Source of the DNA: Eopsaltria australis
Lineage: Eukaryota; Chordata; Aves; Passeriformes; Petroicidae
DNA: 64,000 nt
Direction: 5' to 3'
NCBI GenBank assembly: GCA_034509425.1
Contig: JAVTVJ010000372.1
Location: 1,426,001 to 1,490,000 of the forward strand
In this document: piece by piece, positions 1 to 13,019 of the stretch
How positions within the stretch are numbered: the stretch's first letter is position 1
How the letters are laid out: the number at the start of each line of letters is the position of its first letter
Made by a program: the position numbers and the translations under genes
The notes under the pieces: generated by a model
Databases searched by the model: none
Told to the model about the DNA's origin: nothing
What the model saw: the letters and a program-made list of their open reading frames with translations, nothing else

Positions 1-150
1 TAAGGGTGATATATGGACTTGGAAGACTAAATCTAACTTTGTGGATTCAATTATAATTACAGCTGTATTAGCTGGCGCATTGGCAAGACGAACCTGCCAA
101 GACTGGCTTGCTAGAAACCGAAGGAAGGCTGACCACATCATCAAAGAATA
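1..150 (+). other. Possible 3' end of a coding sequence cut by the window edge
   Basis: Reading from base 2, the frame is open for 49 codons to TAG at 149-151. It gives a hydrophobic stretch (VDSIIITAVLAGALA) followed by a basic tail (RRTC...ARNRRKADHIIKE). That could be a membrane segment with a cytoplasmic tail. I do not recognise the family. It may also be chance or a repeat-derived fragment; the left part lies outside the window. The internal TTATAATTACAG resembles a splice acceptor, an alternative reading. Confidence 0.15.
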
Positions 151-151
151 G

Positions 152-3100
152 CTCAGTGATGACATCGTACCTGCAGCTCTCCAGCTGATGGCCCACAGGT
201 CCAGCTGAAGACACTAGCTGGTTTTTTGGGAGGCATCAAACAGAAAGGATGATGGTTTGCTGCCAGGGTCAATGGCAAGAGGGATGTTTCCCCTTAGCAA
301 GTTTAGGGAAGTCTCCAGAACAAAGAAGGGGAAATTACAAAAATATATTGGATTTTGGAGGTGTCAGAGCCAGGTTACAGTTACTTATTAGGGAGGAAAG
401 GTTCAGAAATGCAGTGCTTAACACTCTCTCCAGCTCTGCTAAACTATTTATGAAGAGCTAACTATAATTAGAAATCCAAATTTGAAAAATGGTAAACCAA
501 AAATTTACTTTAAAAGTGGGCAGATGGCCAACACTTTTTACTGAGCAGCACTGGAATGTTAATGCAGAACATACGCAAAACTGTTATGAAAAAAAATACA
601 CCTCTTTAATGTTAATATTCAAATAGAATGAATGATCATTGCAGTAGGCACCAACTGGGAATCAGCATAAGTCCCTGAGTACTGGAAATCCACTATATGT
701 TACAGGATAAATTGGTACTGACAGAGCCAGTTTGAGAAAATTTTTTGCAGGAAAAAATCTGAAAGGGAGGAGAAAACAAAATTTTTCTTGCAGAATGAAT
801 GAAACTGTTTTGTCAGTTAGTAGGAACTAGAATAATACTTGTCTAATTCTACTTTTTTCTTTAAAGTGCCTTTGATCTAAAGTGAATATTATGTGTATAA
901 ACTCATACAAATACTGGAATTCGTGAATAATCTACATAATTGCTTTCCCAACCTGGTTCATCCATTTGGTTAAGGTTTAAAAAAATAATCACCTAAATCA
1001 CTGGTCTGATTTTGTCCTCCAACACCTACTCACATGGAATCGTAGGGAGAATTTATGGTGGGTGGAATGTAATTATCTGACCTGGAATTTACCCAGAACA
1101 TGAGGTGAATAATACAAGGCTTTCCAGGCACCTATTTCACTTACTGATCATTGTTTCTCTATGTCTTGATGATGAGTAAGCCAAAATTACTGGGGTGAGA
1201 AATGGTGTAAAATATTTCAAAGCCTGTATGCAAAGCTTACTGCTGTACTTTGGCAACAGCCACATCAGAAAGGCTCTGTTCAATCAGAATGCTTGGTAGT
1301 GGCTTCTCCTGAGTGAAGGGGGTCCCATTACAGAGAGTTGTGGCACAAAGCCCAGAGAGGAAACCTCTGCTGGGTTTGTGTGACTTCTCTCCAGGTCCAA
1401 CCTGAGCATCTCTGCATCCTGCTTCTAGAAAGGACAACTCATGTGAGTGACTCTGGCTGCAGTCAACCAGGTCCAGCCACTGCTTTTGGCTCTGTCTCAG
1501 TGCTCTTGTTAGAGCTAAAAGTGAAGCTGGTTATGGAAAGGGCAAAGAGGACCTGCGTGCATGGAAGGAAAGGATTAAATAGAGAGGATGTTCCTTTCAA
1601 GTGAGCGAGGAGAATATCAAGTCAAGAGCTAAAGGGAGAAGGGGATCAAACTGTTATTAAAATGAAATTGTGTCACTCAAGATGAAACACAAACCTTTGT
1701 CATATCACTGAAAAACTGCACAGTGCATTCCCATCTTGAATTTAGGTCTGGTCCTGTGTCCACAAAAATCCATAGGAAAACTTAGGAAAATACAAAGGAA
1801 AGCAACAGAAGTGATCAGAGATATGGAACAACAGTGACACAATGAAACACAGAAACTAGAAAAAACTCAGTTGAGAGAGGATATAAAATCATGTTCTGTG
1901 TGAAATTCAGGTGCACAAAACAATTTGTTCACTAGAAGAGGAATTATTTTCATTTGTATTTCAAAAATAGAAGTATCAGATGAAAGTATCAGGTAGGAGA
2001 TTCAAGTCAAGATTTTTTCATACTATTCACAATACAACAGTAGAATTCAATGTCATAGGATGCTAGACATGCCAAAAGACAAGGGGAGTTCAAAAACTGT
2101 GAGGCTTATCCACTGAAGAGTATTACTACAAGGGTTTTTAAACACAAAGGTGTTGCCTCTTATTTTGTAGTTTCTTAATTCTCTCCTTGCTGGAATTGAG
2201 TGAGGTCTGCTGGGCAAACAGCACTTTGTGTTGCCCTGTTTGTTCTATTTTCCCCAGATTTCCTGTACTTTCAGAAGCTCCCTGCTGGGCTGAACACACT
2301 TTGAGCCAATCAAATACTGCTCTTCCAGATGTTCTCACCCCAGTATTTCAGGGCCACGTTCCCACAGGCTACCTGGGAAAGACAGATACTTCCCAGAATT
2401 GCTGGACTGACAATGATTCTTATAGAATGACTACAGAGCTTCTTATAAATAAAGGCCCAGGCACACAGTTAGCCCCCCATGAACTTCTGCTGAATTGGAG
2501 ATGTCCAGCTATTTAGGGCTATCAGCCACTGGGAAATCCCAGGCAAATATATAAGGCCTGTTTCCTGTTCCAGTCTTCCCAGATAAAACTTTCTGTCAGA
2601 AGAAGGAAGAAATGCCCAGGAAACTCAGCCTGAGGGTAGACCTAAGGGTTATAATGTACTCAAAACGGATTAGTGAGGAAAAGTGCAAAGGAGGTGGTGA
2701 TCTTCACCCATGTGTTTCTATGTCACACACAAAAATAAAAGTGCATGCTACTAAATCCATGTCCTAACAGGAAAATCACAGTCTGTAGTGCTTAATCTGC
2801 ATTGCAAACTGAATGGTTGGTTTGCTCATATCTATTCCATGCAGAAAAATCCCTAAAAGTTGCATTACCCTGGAGAACTCTGATACTTTTACTTGAATCC
2901 TCATATTTTCTGTTTAAATAGCCAGAATTTTTGAAACTAATATGCAACAACTGAAAAAAAAGATCTTGAAGCCGACCAAAGGGAAGTCTCATCTTGAGGT
3001 AAACAAAGTAAGTAATTTTAGAGGAAAAATCTAATAATTACCTTGAAGTAAATATTCATTCTTTCTTTCATTTAGCATGTGGCTAGAGACTGGTGTTTCA

Positions 3101-5235
3101 GGAGAGTTAATTTCACAAAATCGACAAGAATGAGGAATGTAAATCACCTGTAGAAAACAATGTTCAAAAAAGAAGAGATGAGAAAGTGTTTAGAAAAGTT
3201 TTCTGTCTTAGCCAAGAATCACAGCCGTAGAATTCGAAGATATTGATGGTGCTAAAGCAAAATGAACTAGTAGAGAGGTGAAATGGTGGCAGATATGAAA
3301 ATTAAAATTCATCTTGAAGGAAGAGAAATAGAGTGAAAACCGACAGCAAAGCCTAGTGCTAGACAAGGAACTGTGGAAAAAATTATGAAAGAAGCCAAAG
3401 AATGAAAGGAGGAACACTTCGCCAAATCAGAGAAGTGTAAAGCACCAAGGAAAACCAGCAAGGGTCCTTGACATTATGTAGTTGGAAATATTATTCCGAC
3501 TGCTACTTATGACACAAAGGAAGCTGTGTTCAATGGGTATTCCTGCTTTTTATTCAGGCCAGAGCTGGAGACAACATTCTTATCAAAGGGCAGTGCTGAA
3601 AACATTTCCAGTTCTAGAGCGAAGCAGGAGGCTGATAAATCACTAGGTGAGCATTCCCACATCTGCAAGTGGGAAGAGAGGAGACACATGAGCTGTTTGA
3701 AACACTGAAGAAACTGTAGAGGTATAAAAAAAAGCCTATAACGGAGGTAACACTGTGAAAGTTTAACTATAAGAATGTCATCTTTGGCATTGGTCCCTGG
3801 CAGAATAATGCAATGCATCATTTGTAACTTCTTTGATTAAGAATTAAAGAAATACATAATAAATATCAGAATGAAAAACTAATGAAAACACGTATTTTTG
3901 TGTGTAACATTTCTTTTTTTCATGCCTGTACTTTCATATCTTTGATGAAATTAAACAGTGATAATAATGTTGATGTAGATTTTTGTAGGATATCTGACTT
4001 GAATTTTCTTTTACTCAACCAAGAACCATATATTGTAGTAAATTCAGAGTATTGACCCATTAAACGTAGCACTGGTTAAGTATTCTTTTGGAATTGCAAA
4101 CAAGAAATCACTCGTGAGGCATCTTTGATGAAGTAATTTAATTTAAGCTTTAATTCATGGTCAACTTCTAATTAATGTTTTTATTGATGAATAGGAGGAA
4201 AACAGAGAATTATTATATATCTTCTTTAGAGATTACATCACTGAAAGATTGCTTAATAGCAAAGACAATTAATCAGTTACCTTGAATAATTTGCTTTCTG
4301 TGCTCAACTGCAGGTGAGTGAAATAGCTTTCAGTAGAAGCAGATTGTATTTACAGACCAGGGAAATATCTCTGCAAATGGCTTGTGAGGTGTAAAGGATA
4401 AACAGCTGAGTTCAAATCCCCAGTACAGCACTGAAATAAAAAGGATAATACAGTTCTTATGTATAGGAGGAGAGGAATCTGGAGGAAGCTAGAGGATGTT
4501 GTGTTAGCTCTAGTTGTGGTGATGGGAACCACTACCAGGATACTGTGCTTTGAGCTGAACTTTACTGCTGTAGAAAATTGTGGAGGTAGAAAGAGATAAA
4601 AAGGAGGTAGAAACTTATAGGATAGTGAGAGATCCTTTACAGCTGAGACTTGGGGACCTCACTCCACTTCTATTATCTGTGAATGAGATTTTTGACAAGA
4701 ATCAAATTTGCCATGACTGGGTGAACTGACACTTAAAAGCAAAGGCTCTTGTTATCAGAACTCATGACTGAAAATAAATGCAATCAAGTTCAACCTTGAA
4801 ACAAAGTGGAAATTGTAGTCCTTTTTGAGTTTAATTGATCACTGAAATTACTTACAAAGTTTGACTTGTGTTTCCTCTGGTTCTGGTAAGCATTAAATTT
4901 TGCTAAATTTTTTTCTAGTTGAAATAAAAGTAATTTGAGAAAGATTTATTGTATATTTGTTGAGTCAATGTAGCTAATTATACCGTATCATCTCACACTG
5001 TAATGTCTAAAACTAATACTTCTACACTATTAATGCTTTTTTTCTGAAATACATTCCCAATCATTTACCCCATGATATGGATGCCTGCCCAGTTTTGAGG
5101 CTGGCTGTAGTTACGCATACTTATTTGGTACTACAGTTTGCTCAAGAATGTTTGCAGACGATGCAAACCCAGATAGATGTCTAAATGGACAATTATCTCC
5201 AACAAATCTCTACTGTAATGTAAATCTGCCCATGT
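152..5235. other. Gene desert, nothing recognised
   Basis: AT-rich, stops in all frames; open frames up to about 109 codons without domains. No repeats I recognise. Confidence 0.6.
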
Positions 5236-5371
5236 CTTCTATGGAGATACTTAAAACCCACCTGGACACAACCCTGTGCAACCTGCACTAGGTGACCCTG
5301 TTTTAACAGGGGCGTTGGGCTACAGCCTCTCCAGAGGAACCTTCCAACCCCAGCCATTCTGTGATTCTATG
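5236..5371 (+). mobile_element. CR1 LINE 3' end fragment
   Basis: The segment reads like the CR1 3' end: 'gagatacttaaaacccacct', 'ctaggtgaccctgttttaac', 'ccttccaaccccagccat' and the tail ATTCTGTGATTCTATGATTC. CR1 is the main LINE of birds and its copies are typically 5' truncated, as here. Strand follows the tail. No coding capacity. Confidence 0.85.
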
Positions 5372-7040
5372 ATTCCTGATGCACTGCAGAACACAGGACT
5401 CTTGTGAGAGGTGCAACAGCAAACTTAGAGTGACTAATACAGATCAGAGCAAAGAGGATATCTTCTGTCACCACGTTTCCTCCTATTCCCTAATGGAAAC
5501 TTTTCATAGGTCCTCCTAGTGCTTACCAACAGCAGAGCAGAAATAATGTTTGGAATTGCCTGTGATGTTACCCCTTGTTACTTTTCAGTATTTTTGATGA
5601 AAAGCTGAGTTCCTGTAAAGATTCTATCTGACTTCCTTTAGGCTAAGGTTTCCAACCTAAACCTTCTGGACTGCAGCTGCTTGTCCAGTTGTCTGCTCCC
5701 TCTCTGACCCTGGTACAAATTCCCTTTGTGCCAATGTAACTGTTTCTGTGGCAATGTTCTCAACCAGGGAAATTATTTGGTTGCAGGGTGGAAGATAAAG
5801 AAATACTTTTTTTCTTTAAAGTAAGCTAGTTTACAGGAGTGCCTGAGAACAGAGCCACATAAATAGGTTTAATAGCAAAAATAGCTGATGAAAAGGAGAG
5901 GGGCTGAATGGAGGAGAGCATGCAGAAAAGAGAGAAACTGAAAGGGATCTTTCACCCTGACTTTGCTGTGAAAGGCTTCATAGTGTGAGTTTCTCTGCAC
6001 TTTGATTGTTTCTTTCTCTCTCTCTTTCATACAAATACATATACACAAATACCCTTCTAAAAAGCAGCCAGCAAAGCCGTCCTCCAAGATAATTTGAATT
6101 CCTTAGTGGTCTTGGGTGTGCCTTTGTTTCAGCTCAAATACTGCTATCACATCATAAATAAGCCTGTTTCTACCATCTTAAATGAAGAGTGACGGTCACA
6201 CCCAGCAGCTCCAACTAGATCTAACCCAGCCTATAACAGCATTAATCCTAGATCACAACCATAAGCTTCTCCACATGTTTCAAATAAGGGAAAGTAGCAT
6301 AAACCCCGCACAGTTTTACAAGACCTCGTTCTAGTTCAGGAGTGGATAAACTGCAGTTTCAAAAGCCATTTTGGCCTGAACAGGAAACCAAATTATAATA
6401 AAAATGACATGCAAATCCTGTTTTCACGGCAATGCTTAAGCCAATAAAAGAATGAACTGAGTTTATCAAAGTACCATGCAGTTAGCCCCCTCACAATGTC
6501 AGCCCCCATCCCCACCAAGATCAGGTACAGAAGTTGAACAGTTCTTCAGTGGTCCTAAAATAGACTTGTTTCAAAGGAGGAGCTTTCTCAGGTATATTGG
6601 GCCTATAATAGCACCTATTACAGCACTTATAACAGGTTCCTTGAATAAACAGTGTTGAGAACAGAAATCTGGGCATTAGCCACTCTTCATTTTCCTTGTG
6701 GCTAAAATCAGTTATTCGGCAGTGTCAGCAACTTGTTAGGACTTCATGTGCATTTTTTTTACCACAGCCTTTCTTTTCCGTGTACTTTGATTAAAACAGA
6801 GGAAGGGCTATATTGTATGTCTATTTTCCACAGTATACCCTATACAAAGCACAGCAGTGAAGGCAGTAGGGCACAGACATCAGGGTACTTACACTCCATA
6901 AGCAGGCGAAATGTATCTTCCTACACTGTGTAGATACTCTGGCGAAAATTCCCACTGATTTGGGAATGAGGAATCTTGGGGTTTTTTTTAAAGTTTTTGA
7001 TCAACTATTTGTATCCCTAAAAACAACAGACACAACCTGA
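5372..7040. other. Gene desert, nothing recognised
   Basis: Between a CR1 end and the tandem array. No gene, RNA or repeat identified. Confidence 0.6.
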
Positions 7041-7520
7041 CAAAACTGAAACAAGCTAAAAAAGTTGCAACGATAATACAATGTTTGTTTAAATTTTTAT
7101 TTGCTAGAAACCTACTTCTTTTTACATCCTTGTTTAGCTAGGATGGACAGAATCCAGTGAAAGCTACTATTAGAAGCTCACATGACAAAACTGAAACAAG
7201 GTAGAATTTGTAAGCAAGATAATACAATGTTTGGGCAAGGGAAAGTATTTGCTAGAATTTACTTGTTTTTACATCCTTCTTCAATACTTTAGCTAACTGG
7301 ATGATTTCCATGATAGTGAAAGCTAGTTTAGTCTAAGCTCACATTATGCTGAGATTAAGATGAGGTAGAATTTGTAAGAAGCTGTCAAATAGTTGGGCAA
7401 GGGAAAGTGAGGACTCCCTTTATTTCATGTTTTTACCCTTCTTCAATACTACCAATCAACTGGATGATTTCCATGATAGTCTAGGGTTTAGTCTTCTCAT
7501 GCTTCTTTTGCTGAGATCGT
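7041..7520. repeat. Degenerate tandem repeat, three units of about 146-161 bp
   Basis: The phrase 'caaaactgaaacaag' occurs at 7041 and 7187. 'agctcacat' plus 'ggtagaatttgtaag' mark units starting near 7175 and 7336. 'gggcaagggaaagt', 'ttacatccttcttcaatact'-type and 'tggatgatttccatgatagt' phrases recur in units 2 and 3, and a partial fourth unit begins near 7491. Units differ by substitutions and small indels, so the array is old. It has no coding potential and no similarity I recognise. Confidence 0.8.
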
Positions 7521-7999
7521 TTGCTGGAGAATTTTGATTTTTCCCTTCACCCTAGATCTTTGTTATCATGTTCCCAAAAGTGGGAAAAATGTTGAAGAAA
7601 TGCACCAATGCAAAGTTTATTTCCAACATAGTCCCTTCACTTAGAATTTACTGGACAACACAAATGACAGTTAAGATACCTGTTTTTTATCTGTTTCATT
7701 GATAGCAGATTTAGCAGGAATGGCCTTTTAGTGCTGTAATGCCACACTTCACACCATCATTCTCCTGATCCTCAGCAGCCCACACGCATTCTCCCAAACC
7801 TCATATTCCCACTTCAGTGATGAACTTGTGCTCTTATGAATTCAAAATAGTAAGCACATTCCACATGGAAATTGTAGGAACAGCATAAAATTACATTTAG
7901 TATCAGAATAAATAACACAAGGACTATATTACAGGCTACGTCGTTCATTTTACATTTAGTCATGAAAACTTCCATTATTCAATTTAAGTGAATGTGTCA

Positions 8000-8525
8000 C
8001 ATAATTTCCAGACTCCTGCTCCAGAGTACTGGAGAATCCAAGCAACTTATTTCAGAACTTAGGTCCAGCTTCCCATTGAGCATTCAGGTCCTGGAGCACA
8101 CAGATCTTGGGCAGCTTGTTGATTCTGTGGTAGCAGACACAGCCAGCCAAGAGGGGTTTTTTCCCTTCCTGCTGTGTTTGGCAAGAAGAGCACAACCTTT
8201 CCTGTCACATGTGGTCCTTGCTCAAGTTATCCATACTTTTCTTACCACAAGGTTAGATTACTCTAATGCACTCCGTGTGAGGCTACATCTTGAGGCCATT
8301 TGGCAACTGAATCTAGTGTGCACAATTCAACCACCTGTTTATTAAGTGGAGCATCATGCAGAGAGGACATAAAACCCCCCAGACTCCAAAATCTGCAATG
8401 GCTGCCAATAAATTTCTGGGCTGAGTTCAAGGTGTTGGTTTTAACCTATAAAGACCTAAGTGTTTTGGGATTTGGTTACCTGAGAGACTGGCTTGCTTTC
8501 CCCATGAAGCAGTGCTTTTAAAGTT
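8000..8525 (+). mobile_element. Ancient L2/CR1-superfamily LINE relic, C-terminal part of the ORF2 protein
   Basis: Two overlapping broken frames carry typical LINE pieces: VIHTFLTTRLDYSNAL in one and LQWLPINFWAEFKVLVLTYK followed by YLRDWL in the next. In L2-type elements these motifs follow each other in the region after the reverse-transcriptase core ('SRLDYCNAL', 'LHWLPV', 'FKVLVLTYKAL', 'YL.D.L'). A frameshift near 8300 and stops show it is a dead copy. Confidence 0.7.
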
Positions 8526-10482
8526 GATATGAAGTGAGGAATTCGAGTTGGTATCACTCAGGTGTAATAAGGGTGCTGGCAGGACTTCTACGTGCAAGGC
8601 TTCTGCAGTACATCCACATTATTATAGGTTTATCTATTTTGAAATATCTCTGACCGTGGAAGAGTTCCAAACTAACGTGCCAGTCTGGGTCTGAACCAGG
8701 GCTAGAAGCACTCATGCTGAAGCACATTGCTATGCTATGATTTTCCCCTCTTCTAACTACAGTTGCTACTTACATTAAATGTGATTTGGTAACTTAACTT
8801 AAACCTGATGTTAACAGCTGCTAACCCAGCTAAGGCTCGCACTCTTTGTTTATCATCTGTCTCTGAGGTACCTCTCTCTCCTGATTGACTATGTAGGGTA
8901 GTAAAGTACCTCCAGTACTGTCAGAAGAGAGTTACATGCTACAGCAACCCAGCCATTTTTCCTTCTGGTGGGTCAGAGTCAAGTTGGACTATTCCTGGCC
9001 TTCAGACCTGTAACTACATCTCCCATTAGTAAATAAAAAGGCACAATGCCTGTTCTCCAGACATTTAAGTGAAGTGCCCTGGTAAAGTTACATCTCTGAG
9101 TCTGAATTCCCAAACTGATTGGTCTCATCTTTGTTGTCAAGAGCAGTTTCTGACCCATGAGGTCCCTCCCATGTACCTGGGCACTGTAAGGAAGAGTGCT
9201 CATGAGGGTGGGTCCAAACCAGGGATGCTGACAGCAGCTAAGTTGTGCACATGGTCGTGGGAAAATGTATGTGTTCATGCTTCCATGAGTTTGGTTGACT
9301 GGTAGGGAAGTCTTGAAGTCATTGGCCAAAAACAGCCTTCTTTATGACTAAAGAACCAGGTTCCCAAATAACAAAGAATGACAAAGGAGATTTTGAGATC
9401 CTGACACTGCCCTGGCCTGATGACCCAGGTCAGGAAGATTGATTTTACAGAAGTGGGCAGCCTTTTGACTTTACTGGAAATTTGTCAGCAATGGGTCAAT
9501 CCCCTTGAGATTTTTCTCCTTACTCTTCCTGGTGGAAAAGGATGGTACTGCTTTCATTATATTTCTGAGGAAAATGCACTGCTGAGACAGAGTTACCCTA
9601 AGCCATATTGGGAAAGGGGTGGCTGAGACAGCAAATAAAATCTTGCCTCCAGAGTTCCAGACTTGGAACATGATCTATCTTTGTCTTCCCAATAAAATAC
9701 AGGTCACGAAAGTATAGGATGCATCTTCCTTTTCATACATTAGACAACAAATCCATAATGTTTGCTGTCCTGTGCCAATGGAAGAAAAAATTAACTGTCT
9801 TAGAAAGAGAAGATGAACCAATGAAGTGTCCATTGCCGGAGATCTTAGAAAACACCCTAGATATGGATGACTCTTCTTTGGGCAGAGGTAGGCATTACCT
9901 GTTTACCTGAGGTCTTTGAGCTGTATGATTTTGTAATCATGTTTTGCTGAAGTAGAGTTCTGTTAGTGCAAAATGTGAGTGAAGCCATATTATTACATCA
10001 AAAGTTGTTTGCACGCTGGGGTGAAGGCTGGTACAGAGCATCAGCCTTCACGTCCAAGAACAGCAGAGTTATTCTGCTGTGGAATTAAACCTGTTTTGAT
10101 CTTTTATACCTGATATTAGTCCCATTAAGAATAATAGATACTACCAATGTGTTTCATACTTTCTCTGCATAAACCAAAATCTCCTGCAGTTTGTTCTCAA
10201 GACCCCACCTCCATGAAAATATCTCTTAATCTAGATTAATGTGAAATTTTAAAAGCGTCCATATAAGAGGAGACCGGAGATTTTCCCCTTTGCTAGTTTT
10301 GTTCTGCTGAAAAATGTTGATTTATCGAAATGAAAACTTGTGTCCATAAACAAAGCCATTTTCCAGAAAATGTCTTTGAATACTTTTTCCTGTTAAGGAA
10401 TTCCTTATCCTTAGAAACATAACTATTTGTCTGAAGTAAACAGTTCTTTTATGAAGCGCCTGAAGGTTATGAGGAAATTCAT
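8526..10482. other. Gene desert, nothing recognised
   Basis: Opposed open frames of 78 and 116 codons at 8979-9329 overlap on both strands and show no domain. Nothing else seen. Confidence 0.55.
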
Positions 10483-10640
10483 GTTCCACTTGATTCACAT
10501 AGGAAATTTTAGTCCACTAGAAATTGGAGGAATTATCTTAATTGCATAAACTCAAAGAGTCTGTTGAGATATTGAAGAACGAAGTTTTGATGTGTTCAAT
10601 TTTTTCCCATTTGATAAAATAATTTCCTTTTCTGTTCTAT
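10483..10640 (+). repeat. 158-bp direct repeat, copy 1
   Basis: AT-rich sequence from 'gttccacttgattcacat' to 'ttttctgttctat' that recurs at 11292-11449. I count only two substitutions (C/T in 'agtccactag' and C/T in 'gaacgaag'). The sequence left of copy 1 and right of copy 2 is ordinary flanking DNA, so the pair brackets a 651-bp insert. Confidence 0.95.
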
Positions 10641-11242
10641 TGTTGCCGTCGTCGCCTCCCGTCCAGTGGCCGGGCAGCCGCCCGCCAGGGTTCCGGGCAT
10701 TCGCTTGGCGGTGGCAACGGACGAGTGTCCCTGGCCTATGCCAGCATGGTTGCCTCCCGCTACCTGAGTGACCCCGAATGTCCTAACCTGGTGGTGGACA
10801 GACGGGAGAGACACGCAGCCTCCTCAGGCGCCGGAGGTGTGCAGGCTCAGGCTCACCGTCCTTTGAGCTGGAGTATCTAGGGAGGGATCTTTAGCCCCGG
10901 AATAATAGAGACACTGTATCTGAGGTAGATAGTACTCTGGGCATCCGGGATCTAAAGACCCGGAGCTCCGGTAGCACCAGACTTTTATTGGGGAACACAA
11001 ACCAATCACATACAGGCTAGGGGGAGGAACAAGGGAGGGACAAGGGAACAAGGACCAACTGGGAAGGGAAAGGGGAGGAGAAGGGAATACAGGCAGGGGT
11101 ACAAACCAATCATCAACCGAATAACAGAGAACAATCTAGAAACCAAGGATGACGGACAGGAGATGGGCAGGTGGCAGGACAAATGGGGAGAGGGCAGCCA
11201 ACCCCTAGGAGACCCAGCCCCCTTCTGGGGCATACTACAACA
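10641..11242 (-). mobile_element. Endogenous retrovirus LTR, about 602 bp
   Basis: On the minus strand the segment begins TGTTGTAGTATG and ends GGCAACA, so the ends form a TGTTG/CAACA terminal inverted repeat as LTRs do. Inside, on the minus strand, a CAAT-like ATTGG pair and an AATAAA (near 10985-10992, in 'ccccaataaaagtct') precede a GC-rich R/U5-like part. It is GC-rich against AT-rich flanks. No gag, pol or env is present. A further 49 bp (11243-11291) lies between the LTR start and the second 158-bp repeat and may be retained internal sequence. The family is not identified. Confidence 0.65.
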
Positions 11243-11291
11243 AACTCTATCCCAGGGGTGACCCTCTAGAGCCTCCTAGGAGAAGGGGAGG

Positions 11292-11449
11292 GTTCCACTT
11301 GATTCACATAGGAAATTTTAGTCTACTAGAAATTGGAGGAATTATCTTAATTGCATAAACTCAAAGAGTCTGTTGAGATATTGAAGAATGAAGTTTTGAT
11401 GTGTTCAATTTTTTCCCATTTGATAAAATAATTTCCTTTTCTGTTCTAT
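11292..11449 (+). repeat. 158-bp direct repeat, copy 2
   Basis: Near-identical to 10483-10640. After it the sequence continues 'attgacctcatcaac', with no LTR remains. See copy 1 and the LTR entry for context. Confidence 0.95.
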
Positions 11450-13019
11450 ATTGACCTCATCAACAATTTCTGATGAGGTTTATAGAAGATTCAGCCACTG
11501 TTTTCCTTGAGCAATTAATAAAATTTTAAAACCAAAGCTTATAAACTCTGACAGTAACATTTTTTTATTTGCATTATTCAAGGTCCTTTTCTCACCTGCC
11601 TTCCATAACTAGATTGTGGAAGTGCTCCCAACTGTAATGTTGAACATATCATGAACAACTGCTGTTTCCCACTATGATCCTTATGGTGTCTATTGTTTGA
11701 GCAAGCAAAATGTTGGAATTACTTTGACACACAGCTGTTTTCCTCTTGGGAATGGTGAGATCTTGTGCTAAAAGACCTTTCAGGCATCATCACTTATCTC
11801 ACGGTGAGTTCTGTCAGTTGTAGCAGAGAGGTTTGTGGTTCATGGAATGGAGATATTTTGACAATGAAGAGGCTTATGAGTTCTGCCAGCTGTACCAACA
11901 GAGAGAGAGAGGCCTCTGAGCCAGCCACATGAGACATTCAAATGCAATGCACTCCAACCATTAATGATCCAAAGGATGTACCAGGCCCACCACTGTCTGC
12001 AAAGTTGAGTTCTCTGTTAAAGACTTACAAGCCTTAATGACACTCTCCACACTCCATTTTCATGACACAATGTGAGGCACAGATGGGGCTCTAAATGGTC
12101 CTCACCACTGCTTGATTGGAAACAAGTACAGTAGGTTTGACAGGAAGCAGCCCCTGCCTTGCCTTTATAATGTGTTTCCTCTTGCAGTACTGCTACAGCT
12201 ACTTCTATTTTGGTGATATGATTGGCTTGCAGATGCTGGCTTAACACTTTTGTTTTCTTCTTGGTACTGCAAATTATTGGGATTTAATTAGTTCAGAGTT
12301 TAGAAGCTCTGACCAGAGAGAGCACGGTACTTAGCTTCGGTCTTGTCTTCTTTACACAGCAGTTGCACCTTTCTTGCCATGCATCACTCAGGGTTTCTGA
12401 GCAGAGGCAAAGTTCAGCTACCATCAGGCAGACAGACAGTAAGGGAGCTGGACCTGTACACCCATATCAAGAAGAAGTTTACTCAAGTTTACTCAAGTAG
12501 TGATTAATGGGCAGTTTGTAGTCATTTTTTTATATTCACACCTCACTTTCATTTTGCTGCTGACATCCCTGATTAGAACTGAGATTGGGTCAACAATTCC
12601 TTTTCAGGTGTTTTGGCTTACAGGTTTCATTTCTTAATTTTGTCAAAAATGAAAGCTATCAAGACACAGCAGATAATTGATAATACACCATACTATTGAA
12701 ATGAAAAGTTTCCTTCTTTTATCTTTGAAAGGACTGTTCCTTAGATCAAAAATTCAAGTTTCTCAAATTCTAAATATTGTCTAAAAATGAAACATTTAGT
12801 AGGGATTTGAAGGGGTTTGGAAGGGGATGAATAGGCACTAAGAATTAAACATTTTGTAATGTTTTGCTACATGTTTGTTCAGCAGAAAGTATTTTATTAA
12901 TTCAAAATGGCTTCAGCTAAAACTGGGATTAATGTTAAGTTGCAGTTTAAAATAACTTTAACTAACAATAGTCTTAAATTTATTATTACTGTTGTTATTA
13001 TTACCATTACTATTTGGAC
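11450..13019. other. Gene desert, nothing recognised
   Basis: AT-rich; a 12-bp tandem doublet ('gtttactcaagtttactcaa') near 12478 is the only feature. Confidence 0.6.
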
